The translations under genes and the position numbers were made by a program. This document shows, piece after piece, positions 15,022 through 23,112 of a stretch of 23,911 nt of DNA (the stretch's first letter is position 1; each line of letters opens with the position of its first letter). The stretch is from Clostridia bacterium (lineage in GTDB: Bacteria; Bacillota; Clostridia; Saccharofermentanales; UBA5734): assembly GCA_009929975.1 (NCBI GenBank), contig RZZF01000003.1:1-23911 (forward strand), written 5' to 3'. The notes beneath the pieces were generated by a model. The model saw only the letters and a list, made by a program, of their open reading frames with translations. It had not been told where the DNA came from and ran no database searches.

Positions 15022-15807
15022 ATGACGGTACCGATTGGTTTACAGCTTTATTCCATCCGTGAGGCGATGGAGAAAGATTTCATTGGATCTTTGGAAAAAG
15101 TGAAGGCGGCCGGCTATGATTGTGTGGAATTTGCCGGGTACGGCGGACTGGACGCGACTGATCTGCGCGCAGAACTGGACCGGATCGGTCTGAAAGGCCA
15201 TTCGTCCCATATCGGTTGGCAGCAGCTGCGTGATCATCTGCCGGATGTCGTGAAAGACAGCAGGGCCCTGGGACTGCAATGGGTGGTCTGCCCGGGCTAT
15301 CCGCTCAAGACGGTGGATGACTGCCGTGATCTGGCTGATCTGCTCACCCGGACCGCTGTGGCCCTGGAGCCCTACGGGATCCGCGTGGCCTACCACAATC
15401 ATTCCAGTGAATTCGCGGTTGTCGAAGGGCGGTTCCTGCTCGACTGGCTGATGGAACTGACGAAACCGGGACAAGTGTATGCTGAACTTGATCTTTGCTG
15501 GGCACAGTATGCCGATGTTGATCCGGTGGCGTATCTGACAAAGCTGGCTGAGCGGGCCGGACCGGTCCACTGCAAGGATATCAACGAGAATTATGCCGGG
15601 ATGAAGGGTGAAGATATCAATGTGGAAGTTGGTCAGGGCATGATTGATTTCCGGGCGATCTTTGATTTTGTTGAAAAACAGGGACAACTGGACAGAGGGT
15701 TGATCGTTGAACAGGAAGCCTTCATTCGTGATCCGTTTGAGAGCATCGCGATGAGCAGCCGGCATATCCGCGCGACACTGCGCGAGATGGGGCTGAACGA
15801 TATTTGA
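15022..15807 (+). CDS. Sugar phosphate isomerase/epimerase-like TIM-barrel protein
   Basis: This protein of 261 residues belongs to the xylose-isomerase-like (AP_endonuc_2) TIM-barrel family, which includes keto-sugar epimerases, IolE/IolI and subunits of C-glycoside-cleaving enzymes. It starts with the typical strand PIGLQLYSIRE. Likely metal ligands and active-site residues lie in VAYHNHSSEF, YAELDLCW, VHCKDIN and IVEQEAF, at the ends of barrel strands. No phosphate-binding site can be named. The ATG at 15022 has GAGG at 8 bases and gives the usual short N-terminus; a GTG at 15013 with AAGGG before it is an alternative that adds three residues. It is followed 35 bases later by the second dehydrogenase. 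It probably isomerises or cleaves the keto-sugar made by these dehydrogenases; that is inference. Confidence 0.88.
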   Translation: MTVPIGLQLYSIREAMEKDFIGSLEKVKAAGYDCVEFAGYGGLDATDLRAELDRIGLKGHSSHIGWQQLRDHLPDVVKDSRALGLQWVVCPGYPLKTVDDCRDLADLLTRTAVALEPYGIRVAYHNHSSEFAVVEGRFLLDWLMELTKPGQVYAELDLCWAQYADVDPVAYLTKLAERAGPVHCKDINENYAGMKGEDINVEVGQGMIDFRAIFDFVEKQGQLDRGLIVEQEAFIRDPFESIAMSSRHIRATLREMGLNDI

Positions 15808-15842
15808 TTGGATGGCCGAAAGGGCAGAGAAGGAGAGATACG

Positions 15843-16928
15843 ATGGCTGAGAAGAAATTTCGCGTTGGCATTGTCGGTTGCGGAGGCATCGCTGAAAATA
15901 AGCATCTACCGGCATTAAGCAAACTGAAGAATGTAGAGATCGTTGCGTTCTGCGATATCATTCGTGAACGTGCCGAAAAAGCAGCGGCTCAATACGGGAC
16001 AGGGGACGCCCGGGTGTTTGAGGATTATCTGGAACTGGCTGCGCTGCCTGACCTTGACGTGATTCATGTTCTGACCCCCAATAAATCACATGCTCCGATT
16101 ACGATCGCGGCACTGGAAGCCGGCAAGCATGTCATGTGTGAAAAGCCGATGGCCAAGACGGCGGCGGAAGCGAAGGCGATGGTGGAGGCAGCGAAACGGA
16201 CCGGCAAGAAGCTGACGATCGGTTATCAGAGCCGTCATCGCAGCGACTCACGCCTGCTTAAACAGATGGTGGAAGAAGGCCGTCTGGGTGAAATTTATTA
16301 TGCCAAGGCCCACGCCATCCGCAGACGCGCGGTTCCGACATGGGGTGTCTTTCTCAATGAAGAAGAGCAGGGCGGCGGCCCGCTGATCGACATCGGTACC
16401 CATGCGCTGGATTTGACGCTCTGGGAAATGAATAATTATGAACCCCGTTCCGTGATGGGAACGACCTACCGCAAACTGGCTGATCGGGAGAACGCGGCGA
16501 ACGCGTTCGGTCCGTGGGACCCGAAAGAATTCACGGTGGAGGATTCCGCGTTCGGCTTTATTACAATGAAAAACGGCGCGACCATTATGCTGGAGGCCAG
16601 CTGGGCTCTGAACACACTGGATGTTGATGAAGCGAAAACCACCCTGTGCGGAACAGAAGCCGGCGCTGATATGAAAGATGGTCTGCGGATCAACGGAGAA
16701 CTGCACAGTCGGACGTATGTCATGAAACCGGATCTGGATGCCGGCGGTGTGGCGTTTTTTGACGGTGAAGCCCAGAAACCGCAGGATCTGGAAGCGTACC
16801 GGTTCTATAAGGCGATTGAAGACGATACAGATCCCGTGGTCTTGCCGGAACAGGCCTATGTCGTGACCCAGCTTCTCGAAGCCATTTATGAGTCAGCGAA
16901 AACAGGTCAACCGGTCTTTTTTGACTGA
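15843..16928 (+). CDS. Gfo/Idh/MocA-family oxidoreductase (DIGTH subtype)
   Basis: This 361-residue protein is the second NAD(P)-dependent dehydrogenase of the cassette. It shows the Rossmann motif GIVGCGGIAENKHLPAL, the EKP motif (VMCEKPMAKT) and the segment GGGPLIDIGTHALDLTLW with the conserved His that the first dehydrogenase lacks. It is therefore a distinct subtype and not a recent duplicate. A frame open to 15804 would add 13 residues, but the ATG at 15843 has AGAAGGAGAG at good spacing and puts the Rossmann motif at the usual place. The two dehydrogenases may act on different carbons, or in oxidising and reducing directions. It is the last cassette gene; a strong hairpin lies 25 bases after the stop. 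Confidence 0.92.
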   Translation: MAEKKFRVGIVGCGGIAENKHLPALSKLKNVEIVAFCDIIRERAEKAAAQYGTGDARVFEDYLELAALPDLDVIHVLTPNKSHAPITIAALEAGKHVMCEKPMAKTAAEAKAMVEAAKRTGKKLTIGYQSRHRSDSRLLKQMVEEGRLGEIYYAKAHAIRRRAVPTWGVFLNEEEQGGGPLIDIGTHALDLTLWEMNNYEPRSVMGTTYRKLADRENAANAFGPWDPKEFTVEDSAFGFITMKNGATIMLEASWALNTLDVDEAKTTLCGTEAGADMKDGLRINGELHSRTYVMKPDLDAGGVAFFDGEAQKPQDLEAYRFYKAIEDDTDPVVLPEQAYVVTQLLEAIYESAKTGQPVFFD

Positions 16929-16952
16929 TTACTTTTACAATTGATGCAATCT

Positions 16953-16984
16953 GCAGGCAGCTGGTTATTTAACCGGCTGCCTGC
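16953..16984 (+). terminator. Strong hairpin after the sugar cassette (no T-tract)
   Basis: GCAGGCAGCTGGTT and AACCGGCTGCCTGC pair over 14 bases, with one G-T wobble, around an ATTT loop. No T-tract follows. It may be a factor-assisted terminator, an RNA-processing or 3'-protecting element, or a leader hairpin of the C-S lyase gene, whose Shine-Dalgarno begins about 10 bases downstream. Confidence 0.6.
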
Positions 16985-17006
16985 TCTGACATGAGGAGTT
17001 TTTAAG

Positions 17007-18230
17007 ATGCAGCAGCAACGCGTTTTTTCAGAATCCTACCGATTGGAACAGTGCTTCAACCCGATGACCCGCCGGATCGGTCAGGCAGCGGCAAAATGGC
17101 AGGAACTGGAGAAGGATCCCCGCTGGCGTGATGATCCGACGGCCTTCCCGCTTTCAGTCGCTGATATGGATTTTTGGATTGCGCCGACCATTCGAGACGG
17201 CCTGATCGAGCAGGCACAGAGCGGCATTTACGGCTATCACCGGCAAAGGGAATCCTATACTCAGGCGGTAACCGGGTGGATGAAACGCCGTCATGACTTT
17301 GCGGTTGACCCCGAATGGCTGGTCCGGGTACCGGGCGTTGTCTACTCGCTTTACCCCGTTATTGAAGCGCTGACCGATCCCGGTGATGGCGTGATCATCC
17401 AGACGCCGGTGTATCAGCCGTTCCGGACGGCGATTCAGCGGACCGGCCGAACGGTGGTTGAAAACCCTCTGCAGGCGTCCGACGGCCACTACACCATCAA
17501 CTTTGCTGATCTGGAACAAAAAGCCGCCGATCCGCGCTGCAAATTGCTGATATTCTGCAGTCCGCACAACCCTGTCGGACGTGTCTGGCACGAGGCGGAA
17601 CTGCGTGAACTGGCCCGGATCTGTATCCGGCACGATCTGATGGTCCTTTCCGACGAGATTCACCATGATCTGGTCTACGCGCCGAACCGGCATCATGTTC
17701 TGCTGCGGGCCTGTCCGGAACTGGCCGAACGCGCCATCATTGCCACTTCGCCCGGCAAAACGTTTAATCTGGCCGGACTGGGCATCGCCAATCTGATCAT
17801 CGTGGATGCCCTTCTTCGACGGCGAGTGGAACAGGCGATACAACGGTCCGGCGCCGGCGGTTCATCGACAGTGGCGGCACTGGCCTGCGAAATCGCCTAT
17901 ACATCGGCGGATGAGTGGTACGATGCGCTGATCCACCGGCTGACTGCCAATCGACAGCAGCTTGGAAACGCGTTGGAGCGATTGGCAGCCCCGGTCCGGT
18001 GTCTGCTGCCGGAAGGATCGTATCTGGCCTGGCTGGATTTCAGCGGCTGGCCTCTGACTGAAGCTGAACGGCAAAACAAGTTAAAAAAAGAAGCCGGGCT
18101 GTTTATGTCGCCCGGCTCCTGGTTTGGTGATCATGGCCGTCCGTTTGAACGGCTCAATTTCGCTTTGCCTGAAGCCGCTCTCACCGCTGCGCTGCAGCGG
18201 CTGGCGGCTCTGGCCTCAGCCATCGGCTGA
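17007..18230 (+). CDS. PatB/MalY-type aminotransferase-fold C-S lyase (cystathionine beta-lyase-like)
   Basis: This 407-residue protein is a PLP enzyme of the PatB/MalY group, which splits cystathionine or other S-substituted cysteines to pyruvate, ammonia and a thiol. Marks of the group are PLSVADMDFWIAP (48-60), YGYHR (75-79), CSPHNPVGRVW (184-194), LSDEIHHDLVY (214-224) and the Schiff-base Lys251 in SPGKTFNLAGL. Length fits (about 390-400). GAGGAG precedes the ATG. It is on the same strand as the sugar cassette but is separated by 78 bases and a large hairpin, so a functional link is doubtful. E. coli MalY also modulates MalT; nothing here shows such a role. Its stop codon directly abuts the enolase stop. 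Confidence 0.9.
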   Translation: MQQQRVFSESYRLEQCFNPMTRRIGQAAAKWQELEKDPRWRDDPTAFPLSVADMDFWIAPTIRDGLIEQAQSGIYGYHRQRESYTQAVTGWMKRRHDFAVDPEWLVRVPGVVYSLYPVIEALTDPGDGVIIQTPVYQPFRTAIQRTGRTVVENPLQASDGHYTINFADLEQKAADPRCKLLIFCSPHNPVGRVWHEAELRELARICIRHDLMVLSDEIHHDLVYAPNRHHVLLRACPELAERAIIATSPGKTFNLAGLGIANLIIVDALLRRRVEQAIQRSGAGGSSTVAALACEIAYTSADEWYDALIHRLTANRQQLGNALERLAAPVRCLLPEGSYLAWLDFSGWPLTEAERQNKLKKEAGLFMSPGSWFGDHGRPFERLNFALPEAALTAALQRLAALASAIG

Positions 18231-19589
<1,359 letters not shown>

Positions 19590-19595
19590 TTAAGT

Positions 19596-19601
19596 ATTAT
19601 A
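19596..19601 (-). promoter_or_regulatory. Candidate -10 (TATAAT) for enolase
   Basis: A perfect minus-strand TATAAT lies about 52 bases before the enolase start. The hexamer at 17 bases is poor. A direct repeat GGCAT-AAAT-GGCAT lies just upstream in the spacer and could be an activator or repressor site. Confidence 0.45.
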
Positions 19602-19655
19602 GCGTATTCATGCCATTTATGCCGTAACAAGTGATGAGAAATATGATCTTCAGCC

Positions 19656-21179
19656 TCAGTGCGGCGCTTCATCTGACGAGGCTGCTATCCGGGGATTTTC
19701 AGTCGCGTCGCGGTAAGGTGATTTTTCCGAGAAAGCCTGGACCGCCTTGCCGGACCGGTTGATCTGGCTCAGTGTGCCGGGACCTCCGATACAGCCTCCC
19801 GGACAGGCCATACCCTCCAGCAGGTGCCCGTCCGCCTTGCCGGCCCGCGCGAGCAGCAGCATCTTGCGGCAGTCTTGCAGACTGTCAGCCTTCATGACCG
19901 GAACAGCATGTCCCGGATGCCTGCGTTCAATGGTATGGCGAATGGCATCGGCAACACCGCCGGCGACCGCGTAGCCACGGCCGTCACGTGATGCCGAATC
20001 GGTGAAGGGCAGTTCGTCCATATCGGTCAGTTCGATCGAGTGGGCGCTGAACATGCCCATCAGCTCTTCAAACGTCAGGACATAGTCAACATAGGGCTGA
20101 ACATCCGGCTCCAGCGCTTCACGTTTTTTCGCGACACAGGGCCCGATGAAGACAACACGGGCCTGCGGGTCCTGCTGCTTGATATGAATCGCGGTCGCGA
20201 CCATCGGTGTGTGCGCGCTGGCAATACAGGCATCCAGATCGGGTGCCGTTTTCCGGGCAAAGTCCTCCCAGGAGGGACAGCAGCTGGTCCCCAGGAAACG
20301 TTGCTTTTCGGGAACCCGCTCCAGAAAAATATCGGCTTCATGCAGAGAACCGAGATCAGCACCGAGCCCGACTTCAACCACATCGCGGAAACCCAGGGCG
20401 AGGATGCCGGCAAGAATCTGTCCGGGTTTGGCCAGTGGACCGAACTGGCCGACAAAAGACGGCGCGATTTCCGCGTAGACCGGACGCCCTTCCCGGATCG
20501 CCGAAACGATCTGGAGAATTTCAGATTTGTCAGAAATCGCCGCGAAAGGACAGCTGACCATACAAAGACCGCAGGCGACACAGTTATCCTGATTGATGAC
20601 CGCCCGGCCGAGCTCATCGCTGTCGATGGCATTGGCTCCGCAGGCTTCGGCGCAGGGCCGTCCGAAGCGGATAATCGCATGGTAGGGGCAGGCTTCAACA
20701 CAACGGCCGCATTTGATGCACAGATCCTGATTGATCACCGCGCCGCTCTTTTCGATGGTGATCGCCTTGACCGGGCAGACAATGGAACAGGGATGGGCCA
20801 GGCATCTGCGGCAGTTGTCTGTGACCTGGAAGCGGTCGGTCGGGCAGGATTCACAGGCAAAGGGAATCACCTGGACGAGCGGTTCACGGATCTGGTAATT
20901 CGCGCTGCACGCCGTCTCCATATCGCGTGTGAATGGCTGATGCTCGCTGGCCGGCCGCATCGGTAGTCCCATGGCAAGCCGCAGCCGTTCCCGCACGATC
21001 GCCCGTTCCTTGAAGACGCTCTCCCGGTATTGCGGGACCTCGCCGGGGATAATCCGGTAAGGGGCTTCATCCAGCACGCTGAAATCGCGGCTGACTAATG
21101 GACGCTCATAGGCGAAGCGGGCAATCTCCGTAAAGACCTGGCGGCGGATTTTGGTAATCGGAGTAAAAATCCCACGCAT
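19656..21179 (-). CDS. [FeFe]-hydrogenase-family protein, group B-like
   Basis: This 507-residue protein has the three H-cluster motifs of [FeFe]-hydrogenases: L1 TSCCPSW (298-304), L2 GPCVAKKREA (346-355) and L3 EGMACPGGCIGGPG (455-468). Thus all four H-cluster Cys and the proton-transfer Cys are present. The GPC and GGPG variants, in place of MPC and GGGQ, and the N-terminal ESVFKERAIVRERLRLAMG segment fit what I recall of group B (the B1/B3 type). The N-terminal part holds Cys groups at 109/112, 123/126/131/135, 154/157/160/164, 176/180 and 200/203/206/210, enough for several [4Fe-4S] clusters. It probably exchanges electrons between ferredoxin-type carriers and H2; the physiological role of group B is not settled. 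GGAAAGG precedes the ATG, which lies 3 bases after the ferredoxin gene stop. The maturases HydEFG are not in this window. Confidence 0.9.
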   Translation of the reverse strand: MRGIFTPITKIRRQVFTEIARFAYERPLVSRDFSVLDEAPYRIIPGEVPQYRESVFKERAIVRERLRLAMGLPMRPASEHQPFTRDMETACSANYQIREPLVQVIPFACESCPTDRFQVTDNCRRCLAHPCSIVCPVKAITIEKSGAVINQDLCIKCGRCVEACPYHAIIRFGRPCAEACGANAIDSDELGRAVINQDNCVACGLCMVSCPFAAISDKSEILQIVSAIREGRPVYAEIAPSFVGQFGPLAKPGQILAGILALGFRDVVEVGLGADLGSLHEADIFLERVPEKQRFLGTSCCPSWEDFARKTAPDLDACIASAHTPMVATAIHIKQQDPQARVVFIGPCVAKKREALEPDVQPYVDYVLTFEELMGMFSAHSIELTDMDELPFTDSASRDGRGYAVAGGVADAIRHTIERRHPGHAVPVMKADSLQDCRKMLLLARAGKADGHLLEGMACPGGCIGGPGTLSQINRSGKAVQAFSEKSPYRDATENPRIAASSDEAPH

Positions 21180-21182
21180 GAT

Positions 21183-21488
21183 TCAGCCTTTCCGGCCGTC
21201 ATTTCCGGCCATTGTCATGATTCGCGCCATGACGGTCGCGCTGTCGGCCTGATTCAACTGCTCACCATTGATCCGGACAATCGGGGACAGCCGCCCGTGA
21301 TCACAGTCGCCGGTGCAGGGAATCGGGACGATCTCAAGCTGGCAATCCGGACAGAGCAGCTGGCCTTCATCATTCAATCCGGCGATGGCATCCATGATGT
21401 CTGAAGAGCCCAGCATGGTACAGTGGGTTCCCGCGCAAACCTCAATTTTGATGACTTTCATATTTCTGACTGAAAACAGACTGTTCAC
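21183..21488 (-). CDS. Thioredoxin-like [2Fe-2S] ferredoxin (NuoE/HydC-like, single domain)
   Basis: This 101-residue protein has the thioredoxin-like [2Fe-2S] pattern of NuoE and HydC. CAGTHC (Cys-x4-Cys) near the N-terminus and CTGDC (Cys-x3-Cys) about 35 residues later are the cluster ligands, and an extra pair CPDC lies between. The N-terminal helical part of NuoE is missing, so it is the minimal domain. It likely carries electrons to or from the hydrogenase encoded 3 bases downstream. The start is uncertain. The conserved core begins at an ATG at 21461 with no Shine-Dalgarno; the GTG at 21488 has GGAG at 6 bases and was chosen. A GTG at 21524 lies right against a strong AGAGGAGG and seems too close. 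No NuoF/HydB subunit is nearby. Confidence 0.82.
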   Translation of the reverse strand: MNSLFSVRNMKVIKIEVCAGTHCTMLGSSDIMDAIAGLNDEGQLLCPDCQLEIVPIPCTGDCDHGRLSPIVRINGEQLNQADSATVMARIMTMAGNDGRKG

Positions 21489-21541
21489 GGAAGTCTCCGC
21501 TGCCGGTCGGAGCCTGTTTTCCACCTCCTCTCGTATCGCTC

Positions 21542-21570
21542 ATTATAGCGCAGGAATGGGTCTGTGGAAA
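21542..21570 (-). promoter_or_regulatory. Candidate sigma-A promoter for the ferredoxin-hydrogenase operon
   Basis: On the minus strand TTTCCA (21565-21570) and a perfect TATAAT (21542-21547) are separated by exactly 17 bases. Transcription would start near 21537, only a few bases before the AGAGGAGG at 21525-21532. Confidence 0.6.
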
Positions 21571-21592
21571 CCTCGGTTTCAGCGGTGGCGGC

Positions 21593-21621
21593 TTGTTGCT
21601 CTGCAGCGGATATGATAGACT
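21593..21621 (+). promoter_or_regulatory. Candidate promoter for trhA
   Basis: TTGTTG (21593-21598) and TAGACT (21616-21621) are separated by 17 bases, about 55 bases before the gene. It is divergent from the ferredoxin promoter. Confidence 0.45.
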
Positions 21622-21637
21622 CTGGAGTGCTCACGGC

Positions 21638-21653
21638 CTGATCAGAGGATCAG
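21638..21653 (+). other. Short hairpin in the trhA leader
   Basis: CTGATC and GATCAG form a perfect 6-bp stem with an AGAG loop between the candidate promoter and the Shine-Dalgarno. It is short enough to have arisen by chance. Confidence 0.3.
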
Positions 21654-21676
21654 CAGACGGGCGGAAAGGCAGATGA

Positions 21677-22360
21677 ATGCCGTCAGACAAAGTGACACCG
21701 CAATACCCGCTGAGCCGGGCGGAAGAAAAGGCGAACGCGCTGACCCACGGCGTGTCCGCGCTGTTCCTGCTGCTTTCCCTGCCAACCGCCCTCGGTTATC
21801 TGCTGCGCCAGCCTGATCTGGATCTCTGGCCTGCCGGCCTATCAGTCCTTGTCTTTATTCTCTGCCTGGTTTTGATGTTTACAGCATCCGCCGTCTACCA
21901 CATTCTGCCGGCCGATCACAGCAGCAAGCGATTCTGGAACCAGTTGGATCATATGGCGATTTTTCTGGCCATCGCCGGCTCCTATACACCAATCGCGCTG
22001 ACCGTGATCGGCGGAACGGCCGGCTGGCTGCTGTTCGCCGCTGAATGGCTGCTGGTTCTGGCCGGCATCTTGTTCAAGGCCGTTGGATTTCGCCGTAACC
22101 GGCTCACCTGGATCATCTCAATCCTGATGTATCTGGGAATGGGCTGGGGCATCGTTCTGTGCATGCCGCTGTTTTTGCGGGCCGCCCGGCCGGCGAATGT
22201 TGGGTTGATCATCGCCGGCGGTCTCTTCTATACATCAGGTCTGATCTTTTTCGCGCAGCGCTGGCGGTATTCGCATCTGGTCTGGCATTTTTTCGTCATG
22301 GGCGGCGCGTTTTGTCATTATGTCGCGATTGTTTTCTTCCTTGGCAGACCGACGCAGTGA
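21677..22360 (+). CDS. trhA: Hemolysin III / TrhA-family membrane protein (PAQR superfamily)
   Basis: This 227-residue protein has seven hydrophobic segments and the conserved PAQR-type marks: EEKANALTHG near the N-terminus, FTASAVYH (Ser and His), the LDHMAIFLAIAGSYTP block and HLVWHFFVMGGAFCHY near the C-terminus. The Asp and His residues in these blocks form the presumed metal site of the superfamily. Bacterial members have been linked to membrane energetics and fatty-acid homeostasis; the name hemolysin III is historical. The ATG at 21677 has GGAAAGG about 9 bases before it. The gene is divergent from the ferredoxin-hydrogenase operon and lies on the same strand as the str operon, 173 bases upstream of rpsL. 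No strong terminator follows it. Confidence 0.93.
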   Translation: MPSDKVTPQYPLSRAEEKANALTHGVSALFLLLSLPTALGYLLRQPDLDLWPAGLSVLVFILCLVLMFTASAVYHILPADHSSKRFWNQLDHMAIFLAIAGSYTPIALTVIGGTAGWLLFAAEWLLVLAGILFKAVGFRRNRLTWIISILMYLGMGWGIVLCMPLFLRAARPANVGLIIAGGLFYTSGLIFFAQRWRYSHLVWHFFVMGGAFCHYVAIVFFLGRPTQ

Positions 22361-22406
22361 AATGTACCAAAAATCACCACGGGACCTGCCGTCAGGGAAT
22401 TATTTA

Positions 22407-22435
22407 TTTACAAGACAGTGAAACGGTGATATACT
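22407..22435 (+). promoter_or_regulatory. Near-consensus str operon promoter
   Basis: TTTACA (22407-22412) and TATACT (22430-22435) are separated by exactly 17 bases, the best promoter match in the window, as expected for ribosomal protein genes. Transcription would begin near 22442, giving a leader of about 90 bases before rpsL. Confidence 0.75.
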
Positions 22436-22445
22436 GAGTTGCCTG

Positions 22446-22467
22446 AAACCCCACAGGGGGTCTTTTT
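22446..22467 (+). promoter_or_regulatory. Hairpin plus T-tract in the rpsL leader
   Basis: ACCCC (22448-22452) and GGGGT (22457-22461) form a 5-bp stem with an ACAG loop, followed by C and five T. It looks like a weak intrinsic terminator but starts only a few bases after the predicted transcription start. It may end transcripts from trhA, act in the leader of the str operon, or be chance. Confidence 0.4.
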
Positions 22468-22533
22468 ATGTAGCGTATGGCAATCGCCAAGACGCGTGAA
22501 GAGAGGCAGATTGATACGAAAGGAGGTGTATTG

Positions 22534-22959
22534 ATGCCGACGTTCAACCAACTGGTAAAAGCGGGAAGATCGACGAAAAAAGGCAAGTCGAATTCTCCGG
22601 CCCTGCAGGTTAATCTGAATACTCAGAAGCGGCAGGAGACCGAACAGAATTCACCGCAGAAACGCGGAGTCTGCACGGTCGTTAAAACAACAACGCCGAA
22701 GAAACCGAATTCAGCACTACGCAAAGTCGCCCGTGTCCGTCTGACCAATCAGTATGAGGTGTATGCCTACATACCTGGAATCGGACACAACCTGCAGGAG
22801 CACTCGGTTGTTCTCATCCGAGGCGGCAGAGTGAAAGATCTGCCGGGCGTACGTTATCACGTCGTCCGCGGAACACTCGATACGGCAGGTGTAGCTAACC
22901 GGATGCAGGGACGTTCCAAGTATGGAGCGAAACGACCGAAGGCTGCCAAAGTCAAATAA
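22534..22959 (+). CDS. rpsL: 30S ribosomal protein S12
   Basis: This 141-residue protein is S12, which sits at the decoding centre and affects accuracy. It shows [30 protein letters not shown], split here only by reading frame length, with the PKKPNS loop at about residues 55-60, and then [35 protein letters not shown]. Both loops where streptomycin-resistance changes occur read as wild type (PKKPNS and RVKDLPG). The N-terminal region (about residues 20-40) has the extra segment typical of Firmicutes but with an unusual sequence ([14 protein letters not shown]). The frame is open upstream to an ATG at 22477, but AAAGGAGG lies just before 22534, which also begins the conserved MPTFNQL. It leads the str operon, followed by rpsG and fusA. 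Confidence 0.98.
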   Translation: MPTFNQLVKAGRSTKKGKSNSPALQVNLNTQKRQETEQNSPQKRGVCTVVKTTTPKKPNSALRKVARVRLTNQYEVYAYIPGIGHNLQEHSVVLIRGGRVKDLPGVRYHVVRGTLDTAGVANRMQGRSKYGAKRPKAAKVK

Positions 22960-22974
22960 GCTTGGGTAGTCTGG

Positions 22975-23049
22975 TTGGACTTAATCGTTATCAGTACACT
23001 GTCATATGATCCTCTGGTTATATGACATGGCTGCGCTGACACGGTCCAA
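22975..23049 (+). promoter_or_regulatory. Structured rpsL-rpsG intercistronic RNA (possible S7 control site)
   Basis: In the 153-base spacer three nested stems can form: TTGGAC (22975-22980) with GTCCAA (23044-23049), TCAG (22991-22994) with CTGA (23036-23039), and TGTCATAT (23000-23007) with ATATGACA (23020-23027). Two asymmetric internal loops separate them. In E. coli the rpsL-rpsG spacer binds S7 and controls translation, but that element is narrowly distributed, so this would be an independent one. The inner 8-bp stem is the firmest part. Confidence 0.5.
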
Positions 23050-23069
23050 AACGTGAGTACCTATGGTAT

Positions 23070-23086
23070 CGGGCAGATACTGCCCG
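23070..23086 (+). promoter_or_regulatory. Hairpin just upstream of the rpsG ribosome binding site
   Basis: CGGGCAG and CTGCCCG form a perfect 7-bp stem with an ATA loop, ending about 10 bases before the rpsG Shine-Dalgarno (GAGAGGAGGG, 23096-23105). It could hold the ribosome site open or be part of a switch with the structure before it. Confidence 0.55.
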
Positions 23087-23112
23087 CATTATCATGAGAG
23101 GAGGGAAGACAA

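Noticed and set aside
20040..20966. Long open frame (308 codons) on the plus strand inside the hydrogenase gene
   Set aside because: It is antisense to a strongly conserved protein with intact motifs, its translation has no recognisable domain, and G+C-rich coding DNA often leaves such antisense frames open.
19656..21488. Electron-bifurcating HydABC hydrogenase
   Set aside because: The flavin- and NAD-binding HydB/NuoF subunit is absent, and the hydrogenase motifs look like group B.
22477..22533. In-frame N-terminal extension of S12 from an upstream ATG
   Set aside because: The strong AAAGGAGG lies inside the extension just before 22534, and the conserved S12 N-terminus begins there.
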